A stretch of DNA of 64,000 nt, taken from NCBI GenBank assembly GCA_947494825.1, contig CANLWN010000002.1:558001-622000 (forward strand), read 5' to 3'. The stretch is from an uncultured Flavobacteriaceae bacterium (GTDB lineage Bacteria; Bacteroidota; Bacteroidia; Flavobacteriales; Flavobacteriaceae). The translations under genes were made by a program, and so were the position numbers. Below the pieces are notes generated by a model that saw only the letters and a program-made list of their open reading frames with translations, did no database searches and was not told the DNA's origin. Each line of letters starts with the position of its first letter. Position 1 is the first letter of the stretch. Of this stretch, positions 51,516 to 61,386 are shown one piece after another.

Positions 51516-54125
51516 ATGAAAAACGCAAAACAACTCATGGCCCTGCTCATGGTAGTATTTACCCTTAGCTTGGGTTGCAACAAGGAAGACGACAACATTG
51601 CACAAATCCCGGATCCGCAGCAGCAAGACCCCGATGGTGGGGAGGATCCCGATGGCGGTGAAGATCCCGTTGATGGGGATTTTAAAACCGTTGATGTATC
51701 GGTCAGCCTACCTGTGGGATCCGGATTGGACCTCTCCACCACCGAGCTCTCCACACTGTTTGTAGACACTCCTGTAGGTTCAGACGGTAGCACTTCAGCT
51801 CCTTTTAATGCGGAAAGTCCGGAATTGGCTTTTTTGGTAGATGGGGAAGACAATGTTATTCTGGCAGGCTTCATTACTGGTACCAACGATGAAATTTCAG
51901 TGACCAGTACCACTAAAGTATTGTTGTACCTATCCTTGGGCACTACCTTTCTGCCCTATGATGTAAAGGAGAAATTTATCATGGAGGTAGAAAGTATCCC
52001 TGGATTCATAGATTTTAAAGATCAAATAGGAGCGCTGTTCGAACAAGATCCCCTAATGCTGGAAAAGGCACTGTTTCAGGATGTGCTCAAGGCAAAGTTG
52101 ACCAGCCTTACCAAGCTGGATTCACTAAACACAAAGACAAGTAGGTTGGATGTTAATGGAGCGGACATACGGAGCGGTCTCCAATTGGCCGATATTGATT
52201 TCCAAAACATGACCATTACCAATACCTATAGAAGACGGGCACATGCCTTTATCTATAAGACCGCCTTTAAGAATACGGAAGGCGTGGAGACTGTCATTAA
52301 TGCCGACATCTTTAGTGACGACATTGCCGATAATCAGGTTCCCATTAAACTGACCAATGGGGTAAGGGGTTTCACTTCCACGGTAGACAAGTATGGCCAG
52401 GGTAAGGGCATCGACTTTTTTCAGACCGTCACCGACCCGATCACATTGCCCTTGGGGGAGGATGAGTCCGAAGCCACCTATAAGGTAAGGGTAGTTGGAC
52501 CTGCTTCCTATTCAGAAGGAAAGCCCGAATTTGATGGAACCTTTGCGGAAGCGGACAAGTTGCTGGAGCTTAAGATAAAAATGTTCGCGGTAGACATCCT
52601 ATTACCGGCCTTCCTGGATCTTAATGGGCACAAAAAACTGCTAAAGGACAGGGTTTCGGACGCAGGTCTCAATGCCATAGCAGATGCCACCAAGGCCGCG
52701 CTCGCCTCCTCCCCCAAAGCCTTGGAGAGTGTTATTAAGGGAGATTATGGCAAGGCTTTGGAAGATTTCTTGTTCGACATGTACACCAAATGGTCGGCAT
52801 CACAGATGAAGGTATGGCTGGAGCCAATCGTAACTTTTGTGGGCGCTGTTGCGGATGAGAGCTTTACCGGAGGTTATTTTTCCCAAAACATAAAGGAAAT
52901 TGAGGGAAAAATAGGGCGCTTTAACAAATTCATAAAATTTTTGGACAACACCTTAAAGGTGGGGGATTATGCAAGAATTGCCTATTCCCTGTCCAACTCC
53001 GAGGAATTGGAAGAATGGACGGTCAAGGCAAAAGAATCGGATATTCTCCTAACTCCTAACGAAAAAGTGGCATTACCAGGGCAGTTCGTAGATTTCGAAG
53101 TGCTTAGGGAACCCGAACCCAATGAGGGAGCGGTTTTGCAATACGAATGGTCTACCACAGGAAGATATGGCGTAATAAGGGACAACAACATTAACGAGGG
53201 TACCTCCTTTACCAGTTCAAAAGACAAGATATCCTATATCAGTACCGTGCCCATAAGCCAGTTAAGTGACAACGACAATATTGATGAAATTTCTGTTACC
53301 GTTTCCGTTAAAATGGGAAATACCATCACCAAGGTGGGCGTAGGTACCGCAAGGGTCAATGTAAGAAAGCTAGCCTACAGAATCAAACCCTCAGGCATTA
53401 CCATACAGGGAAATACGTCATTGAGGCTTCGTCTTGAACGGACCGATGGGCTGCCACTGGCAGACAATGACGTGTACGAAAGCAAGGTGGTATGGACTAC
53501 GAGTGGCAAATTTGGGCATTTCAATGGGAAAACCAATCAGGTAACCTTGGAAAAGAAGGGGAGCTACAATGTACGGTACGAAGCCTTGGATAAGGACAAA
53601 GATGGAGAGGAGACCTTTAGGGCCCTCATCTACCGAAAGCAGAAAACAGACAGCGAGTATTTGCTTTGGGAGGAAGCGGAAGCTGTTATAAACATCGACA
53701 ATGACCCTAATAAGAAAATATTCTTTGTGGACAATCCTACAATTTTGGGTATCCCGCCTACAGTAAATGGAATTTACTGTGAATGGTCGGTACAGGCATC
53801 CTATAGATTTAAACCCCTTGATCCGGCCCTGTTGGCCATGGAAAAGAAGGAAGTGGTGCAATACCAGCTAAGGATTATGGAGGCAAGCCCAGATGCCAGC
53901 CCCACTTATGTGGGATCGGGAACCATCTGGCGTCCGGAAAATGAAGCGGCCGATCTGAACGAAGACGGGGACTACGTCTTCCGGTATTCAGGGACGGGAT
54001 CACAGGGTGGAGCATCGGGCTGTGGCTCTGAGGGTACACAGGCGGCCTATCAGCGTGTGTTGGATATTTATAACACTTTTGAGGGGTACGCACAAGTCGT
54101 AGTTACCTTAAAATCTACAGAGTAG
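51516..54125 (+). CDS. Large lipoprotein of unknown function
   Basis: 869 residues. Lipoprotein signal (LMVVFTLSLGC, Cys21), then an Asp/Gly/Pro-rich linker (DPDGGEDPDGGEDPVDG). The N-terminal about 450 residues are mixed with helices (KFIKFLDNTLKVGDYARIAY); the C-terminal third has beta-sandwich-like stretches (LPGQFVDFEVLREPE; YEWSTTGRYGVIRD). I do not recognise a named family. A perfect terminator follows. It shares an upstream motif with the preceding lipoprotein gene. Confidence 0.75.
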   Translation: MKNAKQLMALLMVVFTLSLGCNKEDDNIAQIPDPQQQDPDGGEDPDGGEDPVDGDFKTVDVSVSLPVGSGLDLSTTELSTLFVDTPVGSDGSTSAPFNAESPELAFLVDGEDNVILAGFITGTNDEISVTSTTKVLLYLSLGTTFLPYDVKEKFIMEVESIPGFIDFKDQIGALFEQDPLMLEKALFQDVLKAKLTSLTKLDSLNTKTSRLDVNGADIRSGLQLADIDFQNMTITNTYRRRAHAFIYKTAFKNTEGVETVINADIFSDDIADNQVPIKLTNGVRGFTSTVDKYGQGKGIDFFQTVTDPITLPLGEDESEATYKVRVVGPASYSEGKPEFDGTFAEADKLLELKIKMFAVDILLPAFLDLNGHKKLLKDRVSDAGLNAIADATKAALASSPKALESVIKGDYGKALEDFLFDMYTKWSASQMKVWLEPIVTFVGAVADESFTGGYFSQNIKEIEGKIGRFNKFIKFLDNTLKVGDYARIAYSLSNSEELEEWTVKAKESDILLTPNEKVALPGQFVDFEVLREPEPNEGAVLQYEWSTTGRYGVIRDNNINEGTSFTSSKDKISYISTVPISQLSDNDNIDEISVTVSVKMGNTITKVGVGTARVNVRKLAYRIKPSGITIQGNTSLRLRLERTDGLPLADNDVYESKVVWTTSGKFGHFNGKTNQVTLEKKGSYNVRYEALDKDKDGEETFRALIYRKQKTDSEYLLWEEAEAVINIDNDPNKKIFFVDNPTILGIPPTVNGIYCEWSVQASYRFKPLDPALLAMEKKEVVQYQLRIMEASPDASPTYVGSGTIWRPENEAADLNEDGDYVFRYSGTGSQGGASGCGSEGTQAAYQRVLDIYNTFEGYAQVVVTLKSTE

Positions 54126-54144
54126 CTTGTGTTAGTTTAGTTTG

Positions 54145-54184
54145 TATATAGGGGGCATGTGGGCACTGCTCCCTATATATATTT
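54145..54184 (+). terminator. Rho-independent terminator after the large lipoprotein gene
   Basis: Perfect stem TATATAGGG (54145-54153)/CCCTATATA (54171-54179), with GCA/TGC extending it inside after a bulge, followed by TATTT, 20 nt after the stop codon. Confidence 0.85.
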
Positions 54185-54364
54185 AAAATTCGATAAATGG
54201 TGATGCCCCCACAAAAGTTGAAATTTCCTTAAACCCTTAAAGTCAATACATGCAATAAAAACAAAAAAAGAGGTTAAGCAAAGTACAAAGGGACTTAAGC
54301 CCTAGTCCGTTACAAAAAAATCGTATCTTTTAACATTAGTAATCCGCTACCAAGAAAGAAACGA

Positions 54365-54940
54365 TTGAACCAACGAACCACTGATCAAGAAAAGCTGATT
54401 GAAGGCATCAAGGCCAATAACGAGCATGCCTTAAAAAAGCTGTATCAGGACAATTTTTTTAAGGTCGAAAAATACATCTTAAAAAATAGCGGGTCCAAGA
54501 TGCAGGCCAAGGATATTTATCAGGAAGCCTTTACGGCGGTTTGGAAAAACATACGCTTGGGAAAGTTTGTCCCTGAGGGCGATACGGCGGTAAACGGATA
54601 TTTGTTCCGCATTGCCCGAAACAAGTGGACCGACCATTTACGATCGTCCGAGTTCAAAAAAAAGACCGCCCTGGACGAGACCCATCCGAAAATCAGTGCC
54701 AAAGTGGAAACGGATGTGGATGAAACGGATATAGATGAAAGGGACAGAAGATTACACAAGGTCATAGCAACCTTCAAAACGCTTGGAGAACCCTGTAGAC
54801 ATCTGTTGACCATCTTTTATTTTGAAAAGAAATCGCTAAGGGAAATTGCCAAGGAGCTAAATATAGGGGAAGCCTCTGCCCGCAACAAAAAATACCGTTG
54901 TATTGAGAAATTACGGGCCCTGGTATTGACCCCAAATTAA
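54365..54940 (+). CDS. ECF-like RNA polymerase sigma factor
   Basis: 191 residues from TTG 54365; the next ATG is 46 codons in, so TTG is needed to include region 2. Sigma region 2 (ALKKLYQDNFFKVEKYILKN, QEAFTAVWKNI) and region 4 (LLTIFYFEKKSLREIAKELN; GEASARNKKYRCIEKLRAL) are clear. First gene of an operon with a membrane TPR protein and a CHAT protein; it probably drives that operon and others. Upstream, CCGTTACAAAAAAATCGTAT may be an ECF-type promoter. Confidence 0.92.
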   Translation: MNQRTTDQEKLIEGIKANNEHALKKLYQDNFFKVEKYILKNSGSKMQAKDIYQEAFTAVWKNIRLGKFVPEGDTAVNGYLFRIARNKWTDHLRSSEFKKKTALDETHPKISAKVETDVDETDIDERDRRLHKVIATFKTLGEPCRHLLTIFYFEKKSLREIAKELNIGEASARNKKYRCIEKLRALVLTPN

Positions 54941-54996
54941 ATTGAAAACCACTGGAAGAAAAGAAGAACAACATACCGCAAGACGTATTTGAAACC

Positions 54997-55686
54997 ATGG
55001 AACGTTACCTCAATAACACCATGGACGAGAAAGAACGCGCCTCCTTTGAAGGCCAACTAAAGGAGAACCCTGGCTTAAAGAAACAGTTGGAGGAGGTCCA
55101 GACCCTTATCGAGGGTGTGGAAACCGCTGCGCTTCAGGGACGAATGGACAACTTTCACGAGGCCCTGGCCAAGGAAGAGCAAGAAGTCAAACAGCATAAC
55201 GGTTTTAGAAAATACACCATTGCCGCCTCCATTGCCGTTTTGATCGGTTTGGCCAGCTTCTGGGTTTTGACCAGCGAGCAACCGAACGACAGGTTGTTTG
55301 CCAAATACTTTGTTCCGGATCCCGGGCTGCCCACTACCATGGGAACCGATGCCAATTACGCCTTCTACGAGGCCATGGTAAGCTACAAACGCGCCAATTA
55401 CGCAGTGGCCATAGCCCAGTGGAGTGGGCTCTTGGAGGAAAAGCCCGCCAATGACACCCTGAACTACTTTATAGGGGTGGCCCATCTGGCCAATTCGGAT
55501 GCGGAAAAGGCTATGTCCTACCTTAACGCCTTGAGCGAGCAGCCGAACAGCGTATTCGCGGATGAAGCACTCTATTATTTGGGATTGGCCCATTTAAAAG
55601 CAGGGGATCTGGAGGCGGCAAAAGCGTATTTCAACAAAAGTCAGACCGAAAGGGCCTGGGCCATCATGACCGAACTAAGCGATTGA
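54997..55686 (+). CDS. Membrane TPR protein, anti-sigma-like
   Basis: 229 residues from ATG 54997. In-frame sequence of homolog-like character (LEEKKNNIPQDVFET) extends 15 codons further to a CTG (54952) just after a stop, so the real start may be upstream and non-ATG. N-terminal helical part (MDEKERASFEGQLKENPG) like the cytosolic part of anti-sigma factors, one membrane helix (YTIAASIAVLIGLASFWVL), and a periplasmic tetratricopeptide part (YEAMVSYKRANYAVAIAQW; ALYYLGLAHLKAGDLEAAKA). Placed between sigma factor and CHAT gene, it is a plausible regulator of the sigma factor. Confidence 0.85.
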   Translation: MERYLNNTMDEKERASFEGQLKENPGLKKQLEEVQTLIEGVETAALQGRMDNFHEALAKEEQEVKQHNGFRKYTIAASIAVLIGLASFWVLTSEQPNDRLFAKYFVPDPGLPTTMGTDANYAFYEAMVSYKRANYAVAIAQWSGLLEEKPANDTLNYFIGVAHLANSDAEKAMSYLNALSEQPNSVFADEALYYLGLAHLKAGDLEAAKAYFNKSQTERAWAIMTELSD

Positions 55687-55692
55687 AACGAT

Positions 55693-58600
55693 ATGAAAAA
55701 AAGGCGCTTACCATCCTATCGTTTGTTTCTTTCCCTTTGTTGTTTTTTCTTCCTGTCACAGGCCGTACAGGCCCAAAACGACAGCCTTTCCGGCCCGGGT
55801 TATCTGGATAAATTGATTGAGGAAGCAGCCTATGCGAAGGCCAGGACTTTCTTGGAGCAACAAATGATAACCTTTAGGGCACAGGGCAACTACGATACCT
55901 TGGTTCACTATATCAAATACGTGGGCAGTTTTAAGCTGGCCAACGACGATAGTGCGGCCGCCATCGAAAAAGCCAAGGCCTTGGTTTCCGAACTGATCGG
56001 GCAGCACAATGATTACCGCTCCAAGGAAGCGCTTCTGGAACTCGCTTGGTTGTACGATGATGCGGGAGCACCCAAAAAAGCTTATGAGACCACCCAGGAA
56101 TCCCTGCAATACGCCCAAAAACTTGCCGACGCACAAAAGGCCGATTTAGAGACCCTGGAATACCAGCTGGGCATACGCGCCTCGGATTTCGGGAATATTG
56201 CACTGGCCAAAAAACACCACCTCAGGGCACTAAAGCTTCGAAAGGCCCATCCCAAAGACGATTATGAAGGGCTGTATTCCATCTATAATGCCGTAGGGGG
56301 CATGATGTGGCATTCGGCCCAACTGGACAGCGCCATGTATTTCTATAGAAACGCCCTCCAGGCCCTGGAAAAAATGGAACCAGATGCCATGAACAACTAT
56401 TACCGACCCTCCCTGGTACAGAGCAATATTGCTGTTTTATTACAGGCCACCGGGCGGGTGGAGGAAGGTATCGGGTTCTGCAAAAACGCCATCTCCAATA
56501 TTCAGCAGTATTTAAAGGCGCCCGAAGATGAATCGAAAAAACTGAGGGCAGAGAAATTCAAGCTCATGTACGTGGACAACCTAGGGGCTTTTTATCACAG
56601 TGTGGGGGAATTTAAGAAGGCCGATGAACTCATCACCTATTCCTATAATGAAAAACGGAAACTTTTACGGGAAGACGACCCCAAAATCATGATTTCCCTT
56701 ATTCTTTTGGGGGAAGCAAAAATGGGCCTCAAAGAGTACACCAAGGCCGGGGAGTATCTGGACAAGGCCCTGGAAATCATCCAAAAAAATCCCGGCACGC
56801 AATTCTACTGGCACGGAGCGGCACTGGTTTCCAGAGCTTCGGTCTATGATGAACTGGGCGATGCCCAAAACGCCGAAAAGCTATACGAACAAAGTGAAGC
56901 ATTGTACAAGCGCAGTTTACAGGGACAGTATACCAAGGATTATCTGGACGAATTTATTGAGATGTCCCTCTTCTACGCCAAAAGGGGAAGACCCGAAAAA
57001 GCACTGGGGCTGGCCCAAGAGGGCTATGATTTTGTAAAGAACAGTACCTTTAAAAACACGGTGCAGGAGTTCCACCATATCCTCAATATGGCCCAGGTGC
57101 ACTACCAACTCAAAAATTACGGGGACGCCCTCAGGTTCAGTGAGGAAAGTTTGGCATTATCCGTAGACGGTCATTGGGGAGGAACCTCGTTGCTGGACTC
57201 CGTACAGATAGAATCCCAAAAACCCAAGGCCTTATTGATCTGGGCCCGGACGCAGTACAAGCTCAACAAAAACAGGAATGAAAATTTTCTGAAAAAACTG
57301 CTCGTAGAAATTGAACGAGGGTTGCGTATTCTGGAACGGGGAAGAACGATCATCACCGCTTTCGAAGACCTCAATATCCTGATCTCGGAGCATACGGAAT
57401 TGTTCAATTTCGCTAAAAAAATTCGGCTGGATCTTTACCACCTCAGCCAAGACGAGAACTATTTGACAGATATCCTGTCCCTGCACGAATCGAGCATTTA
57501 CAGTAGAATTCGCTCCCGTCTGGACGTCAAAAAAAGCATTGCCTTTGTGGACGTACCGAAAAGCGTGCTGGATCGGGAGCAAAAGCTAAAAAACGCCATA
57601 AATGCCTCTTTGACCGGTACCTCGGGAAATGCCGGCAGTATTCAGGACTTCTTCCGGGCCACGGACCAATGGAAAGTTTTTTTGGATACCTTAAAACAAC
57701 AGTACCCCCGCTACCACAAAATGCGTTACGCCACGCTCGAAGAGCCCTTGGGCCATCTTCAAAAGAACCTTCCGGACAACACCACCATCTTGCGCTATGT
57801 ATTCATTGATAATATGCTGCACGCTTTTGTGATTACTAAGGAAAGTAAGCGTATCATTCCCTTGGATTATGAACCCGTTACCCATCATATTGCCGATCTG
57901 GACAAAAACCGGAACAACTTCCAGGAAACCAGCGTATTGTTGCACGAATTGTATCAACAGCTCTGGCAACCGATAGCATCACTAATCAACACCCAAAAAG
58001 TACTCATCATTCCAGATAGGGAACTCTTTAATCTGAGTTTTGAAATGCTGACCCCTACCCGCATAACCTCCTTTAAGGAACTGGGTCAAAATAGCCTTCT
58101 GGCCAAACATGAGGTTTCCTACAACTACAGCCTGCTCCTCTTGGATGAAACCCGGAAAAGTGTTGCTTACGATAACAATTTTGTAGCCTTTGCGCCCGAA
58201 TTCAATACCGGTATGAAGCGTACCTATCAGATTGCGATAACCGACTCCGTAGATCTGGACAAAACCTATCTTACCCTACTCCCCCAGCCCTTTAGCGTAG
58301 ATTTGGCCAAACAGTTCTCACGACGGTTTAAAGGGAGTTCCTTTTTAAATGAAAACGCCTCCAAGCAGGTTTTTGCCCAATCGGCCAAAGAGCACAAGAT
58401 TATCCACATAGGAACCCATGCTGAAAACAATAATATTAGCCCCGAACTTTCCCGCCTGATCTTTGCCAAGAACGCCTCGGACAACAGTACGGTCAATGAC
58501 AACTCCCTGTACACCTACGAAATCTACAATCAGGACCTGAGCTCCAACCTGGCCATTTTAACGGCTTGTGAAACAGGAAAGCCTACCTATCAGGCCGGGG

Positions 58601-58956
58601 AGGGTATGATTTCCCTGGCCCATGCCTTTAACTATGCCGGTAGCGAAAGTATATTGACCAGCCTTTGGAAAATAGACGAGCAATCAAGTTCCGGCATCAT
58701 TGCGTCCTTCTACGAATATCTCTCTACGGGGCTTCCCAAGGACGAAGCCCTGCGAGCCGCCAAGCTGGACTATATTGCTTCGGCAGAAGGAAGAACCATT
58801 TCGCCCCAGTACTGGGCCGGGCTTGTGCTTATGGGCGATACGGCACCAATAGCGCTTACCAAAACAAATACTTGGTGGTACTGGGGGATCGGACTGTTAG
58901 TGGTTGCAATCCTAATCGCATATTTTGCAAGAAACATGGTCCGGTCGCTAAAGTGA
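55693..58956 (+). CDS. TPR-CHAT caspase-like protein, exported
   Basis: 1087 residues. Signal peptide (LFLSLCCFFFLSQAVQAQ). Tetratricopeptide repeats cover about 70-500, a helical linker follows, and the CHAT domain covers about 750-1050 with the caspase-type dyad His909 (HIGTHAENN) and Cys959 (ILTACETGK). A C-terminal membrane helix is present (WWYWGIGLLVVAILIAYFA). The C-terminal helix would place the protease domain in the periplasm. It begins 6 nt after the TPR gene, so the trio sigma-TPR-CHAT is one operon. CHAT proteases cleave other proteins after a trigger; substrate unknown. Confidence 0.93.
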   Translation: MKKRRLPSYRLFLSLCCFFFLSQAVQAQNDSLSGPGYLDKLIEEAAYAKARTFLEQQMITFRAQGNYDTLVHYIKYVGSFKLANDDSAAAIEKAKALVSELIGQHNDYRSKEALLELAWLYDDAGAPKKAYETTQESLQYAQKLADAQKADLETLEYQLGIRASDFGNIALAKKHHLRALKLRKAHPKDDYEGLYSIYNAVGGMMWHSAQLDSAMYFYRNALQALEKMEPDAMNNYYRPSLVQSNIAVLLQATGRVEEGIGFCKNAISNIQQYLKAPEDESKKLRAEKFKLMYVDNLGAFYHSVGEFKKADELITYSYNEKRKLLREDDPKIMISLILLGEAKMGLKEYTKAGEYLDKALEIIQKNPGTQFYWHGAALVSRASVYDELGDAQNAEKLYEQSEALYKRSLQGQYTKDYLDEFIEMSLFYAKRGRPEKALGLAQEGYDFVKNSTFKNTVQEFHHILNMAQVHYQLKNYGDALRFSEESLALSVDGHWGGTSLLDSVQIESQKPKALLIWARTQYKLNKNRNENFLKKLLVEIERGLRILERGRTIITAFEDLNILISEHTELFNFAKKIRLDLYHLSQDENYLTDILSLHESSIYSRIRSRLDVKKSIAFVDVPKSVLDREQKLKNAINASLTGTSGNAGSIQDFFRATDQWKVFLDTLKQQYPRYHKMRYATLEEPLGHLQKNLPDNTTILRYVFIDNMLHAFVITKESKRIIPLDYEPVTHHIADLDKNRNNFQETSVLLHELYQQLWQPIASLINTQKVLIIPDRELFNLSFEMLTPTRITSFKELGQNSLLAKHEVSYNYSLLLLDETRKSVAYDNNFVAFAPEFNTGMKRTYQIAITDSVDLDKTYLTLLPQPFSVDLAKQFSRRFKGSSFLNENASKQVFAQSAKEHKIIHIGTHAENNNISPELSRLIFAKNASDNSTVNDNSLYTYEIYNQDLSSNLAILTACETGKPTYQAGEGMISLAHAFNYAGSESILTSLWKIDEQSSSGIIASFYEYLSTGLPKDEALRAAKLDYIASAEGRTISPQYWAGLVLMGDTAPIALTKTNTWWYWGIGLLVVAILIAYFARNMVRSLK

Positions 58957-59099
58957 AAGCCGGTCAAAACCAGGTCGGGCTCCATATGGGGAGCGGTCAG
59001 TGGTCATATGGGTTTTAATGTGGGAATGACCTATTTGATTTTTTATTATCTTTTCTAGGTCGACGGACAATACCCAAACGCTAAAATCGGCATCGCAGT

Positions 59100-60044
59100 A
59101 TGGAACGGACAGGGAAGATCATTTTTGTAAAGCTCGGTGTAGGGGCCATGCTCCTATTGCAAAACGCGCTCTTGTTGGCCCAGGCGCCGCAGGATGCCAC
59201 AGTACCCGTGCTCTTTGAACCCGGCCTGATCTCTACCGCTCAGGTAGAAACGTCATCCACTTTTTCCAGGGATGGGAAGGAACTCTATTTTGCCCGTAGG
59301 CCCGGTAAATGGGGACAAGGAAAATCGAGCAGTTTCATTTACCGATCGGTAAAGCAGAACGGTAGCTGGTCTCCTCCGGAACTGGCCTCCTTTTCGGGTA
59401 CCTACAACGATGGGGCACCCCATCTGAGTCAGGACGGGAACCAATTGTACTTTATTTCCTCGCGGCCCTCGGACACGGGCGAAACTTCCGCCGATATCTG
59501 GATAACACAAAGGGAAGCGGACGGAAACTGGGGAACACCCCGCCGCTTGCCCTCACCCATCAACTCTTCCTTTACCGAATACAGCCCCCGTACGGATGCC
59601 CAAGGCAACCTCTATTTTGCGTCTACCCGGCCGGGAGGATACGGACAGGGAGATCTGTACATGGCAAAACGTGTGACCGAAGGGTTTGGCATGCCCATAA
59701 ACCTGGGGCCCGCGATCAACTCCCAGTTGGGGGAATGGAACCTGGGCATTAATAGATCCGGCGACATCCTTGTCTTTGAGGCCTCCCAACGCGCCGAAAA
59801 CCTATCCTCCTACGGCGATCTCTACATCAGTTTTAAAATAGAGGGCCAATGGACCCCTGCCCTGAACCTTAAGGAACTCAACACTACCGGCAGCAACCTT
59901 TATCCGTATATGACCCCCGATGGGGGCCGACTCTATTTCACCAGTAGTGCTACCTTGGAAAGTACCGATACCAACATATTCAGCGTGGCCTTCAAACCTC
60001 TGGTAAGCCAGTACCGAAAACGCGCCACAAGCAAGGGACAATAA
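59100..60044 (+). CDS. PD40/TolB-like beta-propeller protein, exported
   Basis: 314 residues. An N-terminal hydrophobic stretch (VGAMLLLQNALLLAQAP) looks like a signal peptide. Propeller repeats of the PD40 kind: FSRDGKELYFARRPGK, LSQDGNQLYFISSRPS, TDAQGNLYFASTRPGGYG and MTPDGGRLYFTSSATL. Distinct from the TolB-like protein at 7205 in repeat wording. Likely periplasmic binding or scaffold protein. About 140 bp after the CHAT operon and not obviously part of it. Confidence 0.87.
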   Translation: MERTGKIIFVKLGVGAMLLLQNALLLAQAPQDATVPVLFEPGLISTAQVETSSTFSRDGKELYFARRPGKWGQGKSSSFIYRSVKQNGSWSPPELASFSGTYNDGAPHLSQDGNQLYFISSRPSDTGETSADIWITQREADGNWGTPRRLPSPINSSFTEYSPRTDAQGNLYFASTRPGGYGQGDLYMAKRVTEGFGMPINLGPAINSQLGEWNLGINRSGDILVFEASQRAENLSSYGDLYISFKIEGQWTPALNLKELNTTGSNLYPYMTPDGGRLYFTSSATLESTDTNIFSVAFKPLVSQYRKRATSKGQ

Positions 60045-60196
60045 CTGCAGCCCTAAAAATGACCAACAAAATTATGGGTACATGGTCAATTCCCGTTAGT
60101 TTTCCATGGGGTATTACGACTCACTAATAAATTCTAGTGGCTAGGAAGAAACTATATGTGTCCTGGCCTTTTCCTAATGAAATACCCAGTACACCG

Positions 60197-61300
60197 ATGA
60201 AGATTACATTACAACTTTTTGGCCTTCTTTTTTTGCTCACTGCCGTTGTCACAAACGCACAGGAACCCTTGCATGCCCCAGTGAAGAAAAGAAGTTTCCC
60301 TACGGATCTTTCCGGTTCGGAACGGAATGTGGCCCAACTCTATCAAAAGGTCTTGCCAACCGTAGTCACCATCCATACCACTTCCAACGCCATTACGGAA
60401 CGAGGTCCGGTACAAAATCAGGGTTTGGGATCCGGGGTACTCATTTCCCACGATTGTCATATTCTCACCGCAGCCCATGTGGTAGATGGTTCCTCCAAGA
60501 TTGTGGTAAAGACCCAGGATGGCAAAAAGCGCAATGCCACCGTGCTCTTTAGCGAAAAATCGGCCGATATCGCACTCCTAAAGCTAGATGTGACCGATAG
60601 TTCCCTGGCGCATGCTACCCTAGGTGATTCGGACGCCCTGGCCGTGGGACAGCATATTTACGCCATAGGAAGCCCTTACGGAATGGAAAATTCCTTTTCC
60701 GCGGGCATTATCTCCGCCTTCCGTGGTTTTAACACCCTATATGACGGTACGGTAAGCATTGAATTCATACAGACCGATGCGGCCATCAATTCTGGGAACA
60801 GTGGCGGACCACTCTTTAATTCCAAGGGAGAGGTGATAGGTATCGCTTCAAGTATCCTTACGGTTTCTGGTGGTTTTCAGGGCATCGGGATGGCAGTGAC
60901 CATTAATACGGCCAAGGAACTTCTTGCCTTTGAGCAACGTCCATGGATCGGAGTGGAAAGTGTCTTTCTACGGCAGGAAGAGCTTTCCAAACTCTTTAAC
61001 CTCAATATTCCAGGGGGACTGCTTATCCAAAAAGTGGCCCAAGGGAGCCCAGCCGGCAAAGCCGGTCTGCGGGGCGGCTACATCAAGGCGAACATCAATG
61101 GCAGGCAAATCCTCTTTGGGGGCGATATCATACTGCATATCGGGCCACAGGCAGCCTGTCATATAGGCTGTTTGGAATCGGTAAAGAACCAATTGGTGGA
61201 CAAGGATAAAATTGAGCTGCGCTATCTTCGGGAAGGAAAGGAATATACCACTACGGTTGATGTTTCCGAGGTGCGAAAGAACTTTTTAACGCCCCAATAA
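60197..61300 (+). CDS. Trypsin-like serine protease with PDZ domain (DegP/HtrA-like)
   Basis: 367 residues from ATG 60197, chosen for its signal peptide (LQLFGLLFLLTAVVTNAQ); the frame is open from GTG 60137. Catalytic triad visible: His94 (LTAAHVVDG), Asp124 (SADIALLKLD), Ser202 (AINSGNSGGPLFN). A single PDZ domain covers about 255-360 (IPGGLLIQKVAQGSPAGKAG, GGDIILHIG). Periplasmic quality-control or signalling protease of the S1C family. Ordinary DegP has two PDZ domains; this has one, closer to DegS-type layout but without membrane anchor. Confidence 0.93.
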   Translation: MKITLQLFGLLFLLTAVVTNAQEPLHAPVKKRSFPTDLSGSERNVAQLYQKVLPTVVTIHTTSNAITERGPVQNQGLGSGVLISHDCHILTAAHVVDGSSKIVVKTQDGKKRNATVLFSEKSADIALLKLDVTDSSLAHATLGDSDALAVGQHIYAIGSPYGMENSFSAGIISAFRGFNTLYDGTVSIEFIQTDAAINSGNSGGPLFNSKGEVIGIASSILTVSGGFQGIGMAVTINTAKELLAFEQRPWIGVESVFLRQEELSKLFNLNIPGGLLIQKVAQGSPAGKAGLRGGYIKANINGRQILFGGDIILHIGPQAACHIGCLESVKNQLVDKDKIELRYLREGKEYTTTVDVSEVRKNFLTPQ

Positions 61301-61386
61301 GCCCCAAAGAGCAAAAATAAGCCCGGTATGGGGCACCTAATTTTCAATTCTTCTTAATACCTTAGTGTTCACCTTAGGTTTTGGGC

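Noticed and set aside
60112-60129. TATTACGACTCACTAATA, resembling the T7 RNA polymerase promoter
   Set aside because: It lacks several consensus bases, no phage genes are nearby, and it is most simply a chance match.
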